From contig DASSCU010000015.1 of NCBI GenBank assembly GCA_035697485.1, forward strand, positions 124,001 to 188,000: a DNA stretch of 64,000 nucleotides, read 5' to 3'. Both the position numbers and the translations under genes were made by a program. The notes beneath the pieces are model-generated. The model was not told the origin of the DNA. It did no database searches and saw only the letters and a list, made by a program, of their open reading frames with translations. Positions 48,675 to 57,674 of this stretch are shown here, piece by piece (positions within the stretch are counted from its first letter, which is position 1; each line of letters starts with the position of its first letter). The DNA is from Actinomycetota bacterium. GTDB lineage: Bacteria; Actinomycetota; UBA4738; HRBIN12.

Positions 48675-48740
48675 GCATTCGTCAAGTAAGGGGAAGGCGG
48701 TAACGAGCTTGACAGGTTCCTGAACCCAGCGTACGAATGC
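48675..48740. promoter_or_regulatory. Inverted repeat in the RpiR/ABC divergent promoter
   Basis: GCATTCGT (48675-48682) and its exact reverse complement ACGAATGC (48733-48740), 50 nt apart. The right arm overlaps the -10 of the ABC operon. It may be a looping operator of the RpiR regulator. Confidence 0.4.
48709..48737 (+). promoter_or_regulatory. Promoter of the ABC importer operon
   Basis: TTGACA (48709-48714), 17-nt spacer, TACGAA (48732-48737), about 31 nt before ATG 48769. Confidence 0.6.
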
Positions 48741-48768
48741 CCGATAGTCGGCACCGGGAGGTTGGGGG

Positions 48769-49968
48769 ATGCTTCGGAGATCGGTCGCGCTCGTGTTCGT
48801 GCTCTGTCTGGTGGGTGCCGCCTGCAGCACCTCCGACGAGGGAGGCGACAACGGTGGAGGTGCCAGCGCGAGCGGTGAAGCCTCCGGCGATCCGATCGTG
48901 ATCGGCTTCCCTGCCGACCTCACGACCGACTGGGCCTACTACGACTCTCCAATGCAGGAAGGCGCGCAGTTCGCGGTCGACCAGATCAACGAGACCGGCG
49001 GCGTGCTCGGACGTCCGCTCGAGCTCCAGACGGTCGACATGCGCAACGACGTGGCTGAGGCGGCCAAGGTCACCCAGCAGCTGATCGACGACGGCGCCGT
49101 CTATCTGATCGGCACGGTGGGCGACGGCATCCTCGCCGAGGGGTCGGTCGCGTGCGCCGCCGGCACCCCGATCTCGACCGGACTCGGCACGGCGCCGACG
49201 CTCGTCGGCGACATGGGCGCATGCGCGTACCAGCTCGTGATGAGCGACAACATCCAGGCGGCCGTGCTGGCGGAGTACGCGCTCGCGGAGGGGTACGAGA
49301 CGGCCTACGTGATCGGCTCGAACGAGATCCCGTACACCAAGGATCTGCCGGTCTTCTTCTCGGATGCGTTCGAGAACGGCGGGGGCACCGTCGTCGGCAC
49401 CGACCAGTACAAGATCGGCGCGGGCGACTACTCGGCGGTCGTCACCAAGCTCGCCAACGTCGACCCGGCTCCCGACGCGGTCTTCACGCCGATGTTCCTG
49501 CCGGACAGCGCGGTGTTCCTGCGGCAGCTCCGCCAGGCAGGGCTCACGATGCCTGTGCTCTCGACCGACGGGAACGCCGACGCCGCGCTGCTCGACGCCG
49601 GAGCCAAGGCGATCGACGGCCTCACGTTCTCGAACTCGGTCTGCACGGCCGAGGGTGACCCCGAGGTGCAGGCGTTCTACGACGACTACAACACGGCCAA
49701 CGGATCCGACCCGAGCTCGTACGTGGCGGTGATCGGGTACGACGAGGTCAACCTCGTGGCCGACGCGATCGAGACGGCCGGCAGTGCCGAGCCCGCCGCG
49801 ATCATCGAGCAGCTCGCGCAGACCGACTTCACGGGCATCTCGGGACAGGTCGTGATGGACCAGGAGACGAGGCGTGCGAACAAGCCGGCGGCCCTGATCC
49901 AGATGGACGGCACCGAGTTCACCTGCCTCGAGCAGCCGGACTTCCCGAACTACGTGCCGCCGGTCTAG
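48769..49968 (+). CDS. ABC transporter substrate-binding lipoprotein, branched-chain amino acid type
   Basis: A 399-residue type I binding protein. Lipobox CLVGAACST, with Cys near residue 19, then a glycine/serine linker. The mature part starts DPIVIGFPADLTTDWAYYDSP and shows TGGVLGRPLELQ and YVAVIGYDEVNLV, as in LivJ/LivK relatives. It delivers an amino acid, amide or amine to the LivFHMG proteins encoded next. It faces the RpiR/GS operon, which suggests the cargo feeds that pathway. Confidence 0.9.
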   Translation: MLRRSVALVFVLCLVGAACSTSDEGGDNGGGASASGEASGDPIVIGFPADLTTDWAYYDSPMQEGAQFAVDQINETGGVLGRPLELQTVDMRNDVAEAAKVTQQLIDDGAVYLIGTVGDGILAEGSVACAAGTPISTGLGTAPTLVGDMGACAYQLVMSDNIQAAVLAEYALAEGYETAYVIGSNEIPYTKDLPVFFSDAFENGGGTVVGTDQYKIGAGDYSAVVTKLANVDPAPDAVFTPMFLPDSAVFLRQLRQAGLTMPVLSTDGNADAALLDAGAKAIDGLTFSNSVCTAEGDPEVQAFYDDYNTANGSDPSSYVAVIGYDEVNLVADAIETAGSAEPAAIIEQLAQTDFTGISGQVVMDQETRRANKPAALIQMDGTEFTCLEQPDFPNYVPPV

Positions 49969-49970
49969 GC

Positions 49971-50738
49971 GTGTCGGACGACCGAGGGGAAGACCGGACC
50001 GAGCCCGCGGAGGGGGGTCCCCCCCTGCTCGTCGTCGAAGGACTCACCGTGGCCTACGGCGCCGTGGTCGCGATCCGCGACGTCTCACTCGACGTGGGAC
50101 CCGGCGAGATCGTCGCGGCGCTCGGGCCGAACGGCGCCGGCAAGACGACCCTGCTGCGCACGCTCGCGGGAGCCCTGAAGCCCCAGCACGGCTCGGTCGT
50201 CTTCGACGGAGCCGCGCTGACCGGCCTCGTGCCCGAGGCGGTGCTCCGCCGCGGTGTCGCGCTCGTCCCCGAGGGTCGACACGTCTTCCCCAGCCTCACG
50301 GTCGAGGAGAATCTCACGATCGGCGGCATCGCCCGCACCGACCACGATGCGATGCGGGCCGATACGGATCGATGGCTCGCCAGGTTCCCGATCCTCGGGG
50401 AGCGCGCAAGGCAGCTCGCGGGCACACTCTCGGGAGGTGAGCAACAGCAGCTCGCGATCGCCCGGGCATTGATGTCGCGTCCGAGCATGCTGCTCCTCGA
50501 CGAGCCGTCGCTCGGCCTGGCGCCGATCTTCGTGGACCGCATCTTCGAGCTGATCCAGCAACTGCGAGCCGAGGGCGTCACCGTGCTGCTCGTGGAACAG
50601 AACGTGCACCGTGCGCTCGAGATCGCCGATCGGGCATACGTGCTCTCGGTGGGCTCGGTCGTCGCGTCCGGCCCGACCGACCAGCTCGTCGAAGGTGAGC
50701 TGGAACGGTCGTACCTGGGCATCAGTCAGGCGGGGTGA
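49971..50738 (+). CDS. livF: ABC transporter ATP-binding protein LivF-type
   Basis: A 255-residue ATPase. Walker A GPNGAGKTT, signature LSGGEQQQLAIARAL, Walker B LLLDEPSLGLAP, H-loop LLVEQNVHRAL. The LivF hallmark LGLAPIFVDRIFELIQQL follows Walker B. GTG 49971 starts 2 nt after the binding-protein stop. It powers import with the LivG half of the fusion downstream. Confidence 0.93.
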   Translation: MSDDRGEDRTEPAEGGPPLLVVEGLTVAYGAVVAIRDVSLDVGPGEIVAALGPNGAGKTTLLRTLAGALKPQHGSVVFDGAALTGLVPEAVLRRGVALVPEGRHVFPSLTVEENLTIGGIARTDHDAMRADTDRWLARFPILGERARQLAGTLSGGEQQQLAIARALMSRPSMLLLDEPSLGLAPIFVDRIFELIQQLRAEGVTVLLVEQNVHRALEIADRAYVLSVGSVVASGPTDQLVEGELERSYLGISQAG

Positions 50739-50747
50739 GGTGACGCC

Positions 50748-51638
50748 GTGAGTCCCTCTGAGTTCGTCCAGCAGCTCGTCAACGCATTGTCGCTCGGCAG
50801 CATCTACGCGTTGCTCGCACTCGGACTCTCGATGGTCTACGGCGTGCTGGGCATGCTGAACTTCGCCTACGGCGAGCTCGTCACGATCACCGGCTACTCG
50901 ATGCTCGCCGCCACCTATCTCGGCGCGCCGTTCTTCGTGGTCGCCCTGGTCGGGGTGATCGCGGCCGGCGTCTCCTCGGTGCTGATGGAGTTGATCGCGT
51001 TCCGGCCGTTGCGCAACGCGAGCTTCGTTTCGTTGCTCTTCACGTCGTTCGCGGTGGCGCAGCTGATCCAGGGCGCGTTCCGTCAGGCCGTGTCGGTGCG
51101 CTCGCGCGGCATCCCGGTACCGGAGCTGTTCGACGAGGCCGTACAGCTCGGACCGGTGCGGATCAGCGTACTCTCGATCATCACGGCCTCGATCGGCGCG
51201 ATCTCGCTCCTGGCCCTCACGACGTTCATGCGCCGGTCACGGTCCGGGCTCGCGATGCGCGCGGCGTCGCAGGACTTCACGACCGCCCGTCTGCTGGGTG
51301 TGCGCGCCAACCGCGTGATCTCACTGGCGTTCCTGATCTCGGGACTGCTGGCAGGCATCGCCGGCGTGCTCTGGATCGCCCGGACCACATCGGTGAACCC
51401 CGCGACCGGCTTCGTCCCGGTGATCCAGGCATTCATCGCCTCGGTGATCGGAGGCTTGGGCAACCTCCGGGGCGCCGTGCTCGGAGGGTTCTTCCTCGGG
51501 ACCCTCGAGGTCTTCCTCCAGGCGCTGCTGCCGAGCTCCCTTCTGCCGTACGCCCAGGCCACCGCGCTGCTGATCGTGGTCGCGATCCTGTACGTGCGGC
51601 CGCAAGGGCTCTTCGGGCAGCGGGTGGAGGCCGTATGA
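50748..51638 (+). CDS. livH: ABC transporter permease LivH-type
   Basis: A 296-residue inner-membrane permease with about eight transmembrane segments. It starts SEFVQQLVNALSLGSIYALLALGLSMVYG and has the LivH EAA-type loop MRAASQDFTTARLLGVRANRVISL. It forms the channel with LivM. GTG start with GGTGAGGTGAC upstream; it overlaps the next gene by ATGA. Confidence 0.93.
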   Translation: MSPSEFVQQLVNALSLGSIYALLALGLSMVYGVLGMLNFAYGELVTITGYSMLAATYLGAPFFVVALVGVIAAGVSSVLMELIAFRPLRNASFVSLLFTSFAVAQLIQGAFRQAVSVRSRGIPVPELFDEAVQLGPVRISVLSIITASIGAISLLALTTFMRRSRSGLAMRAASQDFTTARLLGVRANRVISLAFLISGLLAGIAGVLWIARTTSVNPATGFVPVIQAFIASVIGGLGNLRGAVLGGFFLGTLEVFLQALLPSSLLPYAQATALLIVVAILYVRPQGLFGQRVEAV

Positions 51639-53485
51639 GAGGGCCGATCCCAGGGAACCGCCTTCGGCCGGCACTCTGGGGGACGGCGATGATCTCGTTG
51701 CTGCTGATCGGTGGCATGGCGCTCGTGCAGTGGTTCGGATCCTCGTCGTCGAGCCGAACGTTCGTGATGTTCCTCGTCAACGTGATGCTCGTCGTCTCGA
51801 TCCAGACGTTCATCGGCAACAGTGGCATCGTCTCGTTCGGACACGTGGCGTTCATGGGCGTCGGCGCGTACACGACCGCCCTCGTCACGATCCCCTCCGT
51901 GATCAAGGACGCGCAACTGCCCGAGTTGCCATCGACGCTCGCGACCACCGACCTCGGGCTTGTCCCCGCGATCGCGCTGTCGGCCTTGGCCGCGTTCGTC
52001 GTGGCGGCGATCTTCGGCGGCGCCATCATCCGCATGACCGAATCGACGATGGCGATGGCCACGCTGGCGCTGCTGGTGATGGTGCACACGTTCTTCCAGA
52101 ACGCGACGACGTTCACGCGTGGATCGCTCGGCCTGGCGGGGATCCCGGTGCGGACCACGCTCGGTGTGGCAACCGTGGCTGCCATCGTGTTCCTGCTGCT
52201 CGGACGCCTCTACAAGGAATCCGGAGCCGGACTGCGCTTGAGGGCGACCCGGGAGGACCCGCTCTCTTCGGCATCGGTCGGTACGAACGTCGTGCGCACC
52301 CGGTACGGCGGGTGGCTGCTGAGCGCCGCGATGATGGGAGCGGCGGGATCGCTCTGGGCCCAGAGCGTGATCGCGTTCAACGCGAACCAGTTCTACTTCT
52401 CGATCACGTTCGCGCTGCTGGCGATGCTCGTGATCGGCGGCCGTACGTCGCTCACCGGCGCCGTGGCCGGGGCGGCGATCATCACGTTCCTGACGGACAC
52501 CCTCGCCCGCGTGGAGCAGGGCGTCGCGATCGGTCCGTGGGAGCTGCCCCGCCTGACGGGGACGGTGCAGTTCGCGATCGCCCTGTTGATCATCGTCACG
52601 CTGACCCTGCGGCCGGAGGGCATCTTCGACCGATGGGAGATCGACGACCTCCTGCGACGGCTCACCCCGACCGAGCGACGTTCACGCAGAGCTCCGGCCG
52701 AGGAACCCGCCCCGGTGCGAGCGGAGGCCGCGACGACGATGCTCGAGCCGTCGGCGGCCGAGCCCGCGCCGGCTGTGCTGCGGGGCGCGAGGGTCGCGAA
52801 GCACTTCGAGGGGGTGACCGCATTGGCCGGCGTCGACATCGAGGTGCGGCGGGGGGAGATCCTCGGGCTGATCGGACCCAACGGCTCAGGCAAGACCACG
52901 TTGCTGAACGTGATCTCGGGTATATACGTGCCCTCCGACGGCGACATCTCGTTCGACGGGAACACGATCGCCGGGCGCAGGCCCCACCAGGTCGCCGACC
53001 TCGGATTGGCGCGCACATTCCAGAACATCAGGCTCTTCGGGCAGCTCACCGTGCGGGAGAACGTGGAGGCAGCCTCCTCGCCCGGCACCGACGCGTCGGC
53101 CGTCGACGACGTGCTCGCCTGGTTCGGCCTCAGAACGGTCGAAGGCGAGAAGGCCGTGAACCTGCCGTACGGCGTGCAACGTCGCCTCGAGATCGCGAGG
53201 GCCGTGGTGCGCCGCCCGTCGCTCATCCTGCTGGACGAGCCCGCGGCAGGCATGAACGAGACGGAATCGGACGAGCTGCTCGAGAACATCCGGCGCATCC
53301 GGTCGAGCCTCGACTGCTCAGTCGTCGTCGTCGATCACGACCTGCGGCTGATCATGAAGCTGTGCGACCGCATCCAGGTCCTCGATCAGGGACGCACGAT
53401 CGCCCTGGGCCTGCCGCGCGAGATCGCGGAGGACCCGGCCGTGATCGAGGCCTACCTCGGTGGGCCCTCGACGAAGAGCGCGTAG
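51635..53485 (+). CDS. LivM-LivG fusion: ABC permease with ATP-binding domain
   Basis: A 616-residue fusion. Residues 1-330 are a LivM-type permease (GNSGIVSFGHVAFMGVGAYTTAL and GGRTSLTGAVAGAA). A charged linker (about 330-375, RRSRRAPAEEPAPVR) joins a LivG ATPase (about 375-616) with GPNGSGKTT, LPYGVQRRLEIARAVV, LILLDEPAAGMNE and VVDHDL. The fusion fixes the permease:ATPase ratio. It completes the SBP-LivF-LivH-LivMG importer. Confidence 0.92.
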   Translation: MRGPIPGNRLRPALWGTAMISLLLIGGMALVQWFGSSSSSRTFVMFLVNVMLVVSIQTFIGNSGIVSFGHVAFMGVGAYTTALVTIPSVIKDAQLPELPSTLATTDLGLVPAIALSALAAFVVAAIFGGAIIRMTESTMAMATLALLVMVHTFFQNATTFTRGSLGLAGIPVRTTLGVATVAAIVFLLLGRLYKESGAGLRLRATREDPLSSASVGTNVVRTRYGGWLLSAAMMGAAGSLWAQSVIAFNANQFYFSITFALLAMLVIGGRTSLTGAVAGAAIITFLTDTLARVEQGVAIGPWELPRLTGTVQFAIALLIIVTLTLRPEGIFDRWEIDDLLRRLTPTERRSRRAPAEEPAPVRAEAATTMLEPSAAEPAPAVLRGARVAKHFEGVTALAGVDIEVRRGEILGLIGPNGSGKTTLLNVISGIYVPSDGDISFDGNTIAGRRPHQVADLGLARTFQNIRLFGQLTVRENVEAASSPGTDASAVDDVLAWFGLRTVEGEKAVNLPYGVQRRLEIARAVVRRPSLILLDEPAAGMNETESDELLENIRRIRSSLDCSVVVVDHDLRLIMKLCDRIQVLDQGRTIALGLPREIAEDPAVIEAYLGGPSTKSA

Positions 53486-53664
53486 CGACCGGTCGCCTGC
53501 TTCCGCGTCGGGCGATCGCGACGGAGGGAGCAATGCGGACCTGGGGAGTCTGCGGGGAACTGAGCCAGCGGATCCAGGGATCGATCCTCGAGCTGAACGA
53601 AGAGCACCGCGACCGCGAACCCGAACAAGTAGCACATTCCGTCAACCCCTGCGATGATGCACAC

Positions 53665-54168
53665 ATGCGAGCGCACGGGCCAGGGCGAGCGAGTCGAGCA
53701 TCGGCGTTCGCGGTGGCGGTCATGGCCCTGTGCGGGATCGTCCTCAGCCCGGCGACCGGTTCCACGGTTGGGCGGTGCGACATCGAGGGCACCCCCGCCG
53801 CCGACCGCCTCGTCGGCACCGCGCGGAGCGAGGTGATCTGCGGCAGGGGCGGCGACGACACGATCTGGGGATACGCCGGCGGCGACGAGATCCTCGGCGG
53901 CCCCGGCCTGGACCGGATCATGGGTGGCAACGGGGAGGACCTGATCGAGGGTGGCGTCGGCGCCGACAGGATCCGCGGAGGCCCGGGCGAAGATCGGCTC
54001 GTCGGCGGGCTCGGGAGGGACATCATGCGGGGACAGCGAGGACCGGACTTCCTCGATGGCATCGACGGGACGGACGCGAGGGACGTGCTGCGCGCCGGCC
54101 CCGGCAACGACGCCTGTGCGATCGACGGGCGCGACGACACGATCGGCTGCGAGACCGTTGTCGCGTAG
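53665..54168 (+). CDS. Secreted RTX-like calcium-binding repeat protein, second copy
   Basis: A 167-residue exported protein with a signal (AFAVAVMALCGIVLSPATG). It starts CDIEGTPAADRLVGTARSEVICGRGGDDTI, then GGxGxDxx repeats to about residue 145, and ends CAIDGRDDTIGCETVVA. The Cys-framed repeat core matches the protein at 31372, but the gene is shorter. Start ATG 53665 follows GATGAT by 6 nt. Confidence 0.85.
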   Translation: MRAHGPGRASRASAFAVAVMALCGIVLSPATGSTVGRCDIEGTPAADRLVGTARSEVICGRGGDDTIWGYAGGDEILGGPGLDRIMGGNGEDLIEGGVGADRIRGGPGEDRLVGGLGRDIMRGQRGPDFLDGIDGTDARDVLRAGPGNDACAIDGRDDTIGCETVVA

Positions 54169-54170
54169 CC

Positions 54171-54428
54171 CTACGCGCACACTGAGCAGTACGACTCGCG
54201 GTTGTACACGCTGAGCCGCGTCTCGCAGCCTTCGCCGGCGCAGATGCGGCCGGCGGGCATCGGAGCGGCCCGCCTCGCGCGAGGACGCATCCCTTGTTTG
54301 CGCAGACGCTGGCACGGCGGGCACCAGCGACTCTTCCCGAAGTGGCCGCACGGCCGGATGTCGTGACACATCGGGCATTCGCGATACCCGCGACACGGGC
54401 ATTCAGGGAAGTCGTCCATCCTCTCCAC
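54171..54428 (-). CDS. Small Cys-rich zinc-ribbon protein
   Basis: 85 residues with eleven Cys in CxC, CxxC and CxxxxC pairs: CPCRGYRECPMC, CGHFGKSRWCPPC and CAGEGCETRLSVYNRESYCSVC. The C-terminal block CETRLSVYNxxxYCxxC is a recurring actinobacterial small-protein zinc ribbon. No signal peptide. It may bind nucleic acid or act as a metal-bound adaptor. Convergent with the RTX gene, 2 nt apart. Confidence 0.75.
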   Translation of the reverse strand: MERMDDFPECPCRGYRECPMCHDIRPCGHFGKSRWCPPCQRLRKQGMRPRARRAAPMPAGRICAGEGCETRLSVYNRESYCSVCA

Positions 54429-54452
54429 GGTACGTCGACGAAGGAGAGCGAG

Positions 54453-55100
54453 TCAGACGCCCTTGCAGCCAACGCGCACCGGGTACCAATCCTTGATGCC
54501 CGTGTAGCAGACGTCGATACGTGACCAAGGCTCGAGCGTGAGGTCGTGGGAGCGCTCGTCGACGAACGGGCACGGGTCGTCGATCACCTCGAAGCTCAGA
54601 CGCCGGTGCTCGAGGTTCCACGTGTACTCTCCGCGCGTCTGCGAGCAGTTCACGTCGTTGAAGAACGCGATGCGGTCGCCGTCGACGACGTAGTGCCCCA
54701 GCGCACGGAACTCGTTCAGCTGGTGCTCCAGGTAGAAGCGGCCCTGGTGCAGCAGCAGGGTCTGCACGCCGGCATCCACGCTGTAGGGCACGCAGCGCAG
54801 GCAGTGATAGGGCATCCCGAGCTCTGGCCCGCCCATCTCCTCGATCGTGAAGATCCGCATGTAGAAGCCGTCCACCGGCGTGGCCTCGCGGGGCGGAGCA
54901 TTCCGATAATCGTAGGGCTCCATCTCGAGCGGGATCACGAGCCGCGCGTCTGGGCCGGTCGCGGTCCGGGTCGAGGAAGGAGACGCCACGGTCTCGGTCG
55001 CCGGCGTCTCGGGTTCGTTCCCGACGAGCGTGCCCGCGGCGAACGCGACCACGGCCACCGCGATGGCGATCGCGACCCGCCTGGCTCCATCGATGCCCAC
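54453..55100 (-). CDS. Membrane-anchored protein of unknown function
   Basis: 215 residues. An N-terminal anchor (VAIAIAVAVVAFAAGTLVGN) is followed by a Thr/Ser linker (ETPATETVASPSSTRTATG) and a globular part with Cys pairs (HCLRCVPYS, NCSQ, DPCPF, VCYTG, VGCKG) rich in aromatic residues. GTG 55100 is used: TAGGGT lies 7 nt upstream, matching the leaderless pattern. Function unknown. It is divergent from the cyclase gene. Confidence 0.7.
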   Translation of the reverse strand: MGIDGARRVAIAIAVAVVAFAAGTLVGNEPETPATETVASPSSTRTATGPDARLVIPLEMEPYDYRNAPPREATPVDGFYMRIFTIEEMGGPELGMPYHCLRCVPYSVDAGVQTLLLHQGRFYLEHQLNEFRALGHYVVDGDRIAFFNDVNCSQTRGEYTWNLEHRRLSFEVIDDPCPFVDERSHDLTLEPWSRIDVCYTGIKDWYPVRVGCKGV

Positions 55101-55107
55101 GAACCGA

Positions 55108-55113
55108 ACCCTA
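55108..55113 (-). promoter_or_regulatory. -10 box TAGGGT for the leaderless membrane-anchored protein gene
   Basis: TAGGGT on the minus strand, 7 nt before GTG 55100; it also decides the start codon. Confidence 0.5.
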
Positions 55114-55241
55114 TCCTCCGGTCGGATTCGGAAGGAGGTCGCCCGAGGCTTCCCCGTCTCAACACAGCGCGACCGACTTCCCCCCGCGGCCGCATCGGTG
55201 CATCCTGAGGATCCACCTATCGGATCCAACGGGGGGGCCAC

Positions 55242-56822
55242 ATGGCGATCGACGCTGCTGACCGCATACGGCTCGATACGAGCGACGACCTCGGACCGCT
55301 GCCCAAGTTCCTGCGTCCGTTCGTCGACTGGGTCGCCGGCATACGAGCGACGGTGCACCGCAAGCTCCTGTCGGGGTTCCTGCTGATCTCCCTTCTCCTG
55401 CTCTCGATGGGCCTGCTCAGCGTCGCCGTCCTGGGTCGACTCAACGACCAGGTCGAGACCCTGAACGCGCTGAATCACCAGGCGAGCCAGGCGCGCGACA
55501 TGATCTACGGGGTCACCGCACAGAGCCACTACCGGGCGATGGCGCTCCTGAAGCTGAACGATCCGACCTGGACGCCGAAGATCTACGCGGCGAAGAACGC
55601 CTTCGCGGAGGACTTCAGCGACATCCGAGCGAACGGCGCCGCCAGCGAGGCGTCGCTGCTCGACGAGATCGAGGCGACGAACGAGACCTATGCGGCCTCG
55701 AGCGACGCCGTCACCGAGCTGTACAACCAGGATCAGATCGACGAGGCCCTCGCGCTGCACATCGACCAGGAACACGAGATCTCGCACGCCCTCGAGGCCC
55801 ACCTGGGCACGCTCATCACGGATTCCGAGGGACTCGTCTCCGCGGAGACGGAGTCGTTCGCCTCGAACCGCCGGTTCTTGACGATCGCCGTCGCCGGCTT
55901 CTCGGGAGTCAGCCTGCTCATCGCCCTGACGCTCGGGGCGATCCTGTCGTGGTCGCTGATCCGACCGGTGCGCCGCGTCGACGCGGCCCTCGAGCAGATC
56001 GCCGAGGGTGACTTCGAGACCCGGGTCGACGTGCCCAACCGCGACGAGTTCGGAAACCTCACGCGGAACCTCAACCGCACCACGGGGCACCTCTCGACCC
56101 TGTACCGGGACCTGCAGGAGCTGAACGACAACCTGCAACAGACGGTGGAGACCAAGGTGGCCGAGTTGGAACGCACGTCGCGGCTGCGCCGCTACCTCTC
56201 GCCCAAGCTCGCCGACTCGATCGTGTCCGGCTCGCGGGACGTCACGTTGGGCCCGAGCCGGAAGTTCCTCACCACCTTCTTCTCCGACGTACGCGGGTTC
56301 ACGGCGGCCGCGGAGCAGATGGAGCCCGAAGAGCTCGTCAATGAGCTCAACGAGTACTTCTCGGAGATGACCGAGATCGTGTTCAAGCACGGCGGCACGC
56401 TCGACAAGTACGTCGGCGACGCGGTGATGGTCTTCTTCGGGGACCCGATCCCGCAGGACGACCACGCCGAGCGGGCGGTGAGCATGGCGCTGGAGATGCT
56501 CGAGCGCATGCGTGCCCTCGAGGACCACTGGTACCGGCGATACGACCAGGTCTTCGAGATCGGCATCGGCATCGCGACCGGGTGGGTGACGGTCGGCGAC
56601 ATCGGCTCGCCCGCTCGTACCGACTACACCGTGCTCGGCAACCAGGTGAACCTGGCGTCGCGACTCGCCGACAAGGCGAGCGCGCGGCAGATCCTCGTGA
56701 CCGAGCGGACGATGGTCGCGGTCGAACACCTCGTGGACGGGAGGCTCGTCGACGAGATCGAGCTGAAGGGGATCAGCCGTCCGATCAAGGTCTACGAGAT
56801 CGTCCCGAAGGGCGGCGCATGA
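55242..56822 (+). CDS. Membrane class III adenylate/guanylate cyclase with HAMP domain
   Basis: A 526-residue signal protein. TM1 (about residues 41-65), an extracytoplasmic helical sensor region, TM2 (about 210-232), a HAMP domain (about 230-285, WSLIRPVRRVDAALEQIAEG), a coiled coil, and a class III cyclase domain (about 335-520) with metal-binding FFSDVRGFTA and DKYVGDAVMVFFG plus NQVNLASRLADKA. It should make cAMP or cGMP in answer to an outside signal. GGGGGGG precedes ATG. Confidence 0.92.
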   Translation: MAIDAADRIRLDTSDDLGPLPKFLRPFVDWVAGIRATVHRKLLSGFLLISLLLLSMGLLSVAVLGRLNDQVETLNALNHQASQARDMIYGVTAQSHYRAMALLKLNDPTWTPKIYAAKNAFAEDFSDIRANGAASEASLLDEIEATNETYAASSDAVTELYNQDQIDEALALHIDQEHEISHALEAHLGTLITDSEGLVSAETESFASNRRFLTIAVAGFSGVSLLIALTLGAILSWSLIRPVRRVDAALEQIAEGDFETRVDVPNRDEFGNLTRNLNRTTGHLSTLYRDLQELNDNLQQTVETKVAELERTSRLRRYLSPKLADSIVSGSRDVTLGPSRKFLTTFFSDVRGFTAAAEQMEPEELVNELNEYFSEMTEIVFKHGGTLDKYVGDAVMVFFGDPIPQDDHAERAVSMALEMLERMRALEDHWYRRYDQVFEIGIGIATGWVTVGDIGSPARTDYTVLGNQVNLASRLADKASARQILVTERTMVAVEHLVDGRLVDEIELKGISRPIKVYEIVPKGGA

Positions 56823-56930
56823 TCAGCGCGACACTCGTGCCGCTGCAACCGGCACGATCCCACCCGTCGAGCCACCGTGAACCATTGCGGCGCCATGGTT
56901 CCGACCCGCGCGGTACCCTTGCGGCGGCAC

Positions 56931-57641
56931 ATGACGAGTGATATCGATGGGATCTTGCGGGAGCAGAGCCGCTACTACGAGGACCGGGCTCCCGAATACG
57001 ACGACGTCTGGTACCGGCGTGGCATCTACGACCTGGGTCCGGAGGCGAACCATCGCTGGTTCGAGGAGACGGCCAAGCTGGAAGCCGCGCTCGACGACTT
57101 CGCGCCCTCGGGGGGCGTGCTCGAGCTGGCCGCGGGGACGGGCCTGTTCACGCGTCACATCGCCCCGCACGCGACGCGGTTGATCGCGATCGATGCCGCG
57201 GCCTCCGCCCTCGCGATCAATCGTGACCGGCTCGGCGACGACCACATCGAGTACGTGCAGGCCGATCTGTTCGAGTGGGAACCGCCCGAAGGCGTGCGCT
57301 TCGACGCGATCGTCTTCGCGTTCCTGATCTCCCACGTGCTGCCCGAACGGTTCGACGAGTTCTGGCATCGGCTCGCCGGGTGGCTCGCGCCCGGCGGTCG
57401 CGCGTTCTTCTGCGACGATCTCGCGGGTGCCGAACACCGAGCGTCGACGATCGGGGACACCGTGCACGACGGCCCCGGGTTCGCGCTCAGGCGGCAGCTC
57501 ACGGACGGGCGGGAGTACACGATCGTGAAGGTGTACTACGCGCCGGAGGAGCTCGAGGAACGACTCGCCGGCCTCGGATGGCGCGCCGACGTCTGTACCA
57601 CGGGTCGCGAGTTCTTCCACGGGATCGCGTCGACCGACTGA
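56931..57641 (+). CDS. Class I SAM-dependent methyltransferase
   Basis: A 236-residue Rossmann-fold methyltransferase. The SAM-binding motif is GGVLELAAGTGLFTRH near residue 62, with VQADLFEWEPP and FCDDLAGAEHR. The N-terminus RYYEDRAPEYDDVWYRRG is typical of the group. ATG 56931 is preferred over 56895 because it begins just before that segment; TACCCT lies 11 nt upstream. The methyl acceptor is unknown. Confidence 0.87.
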   Translation: MTSDIDGILREQSRYYEDRAPEYDDVWYRRGIYDLGPEANHRWFEETAKLEAALDDFAPSGGVLELAAGTGLFTRHIAPHATRLIAIDAAASALAINRDRLGDDHIEYVQADLFEWEPPEGVRFDAIVFAFLISHVLPERFDEFWHRLAGWLAPGGRAFFCDDLAGAEHRASTIGDTVHDGPGFALRRQLTDGREYTIVKVYYAPEELEERLAGLGWRADVCTTGREFFHGIASTD

Positions 57642-57662
57642 CCCCGGGAACCGCCCCCAGGG

Positions 57663-57668
57663 TATCGT
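57663..57668 (+). promoter_or_regulatory. -10 box TATCGT for a leaderless beta-propeller gene
   Basis: TATCGT is 6 nt before ATG 57675. Confidence 0.55.
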
Positions 57669-57674
57669 GCGGAC

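Noticed and set aside
51635-53485. Frameshift or assembly error at the LivM-LivG joint
   Set aside because: The frame is continuous through a plausible charged linker and both domains are complete; treated as a real fusion.
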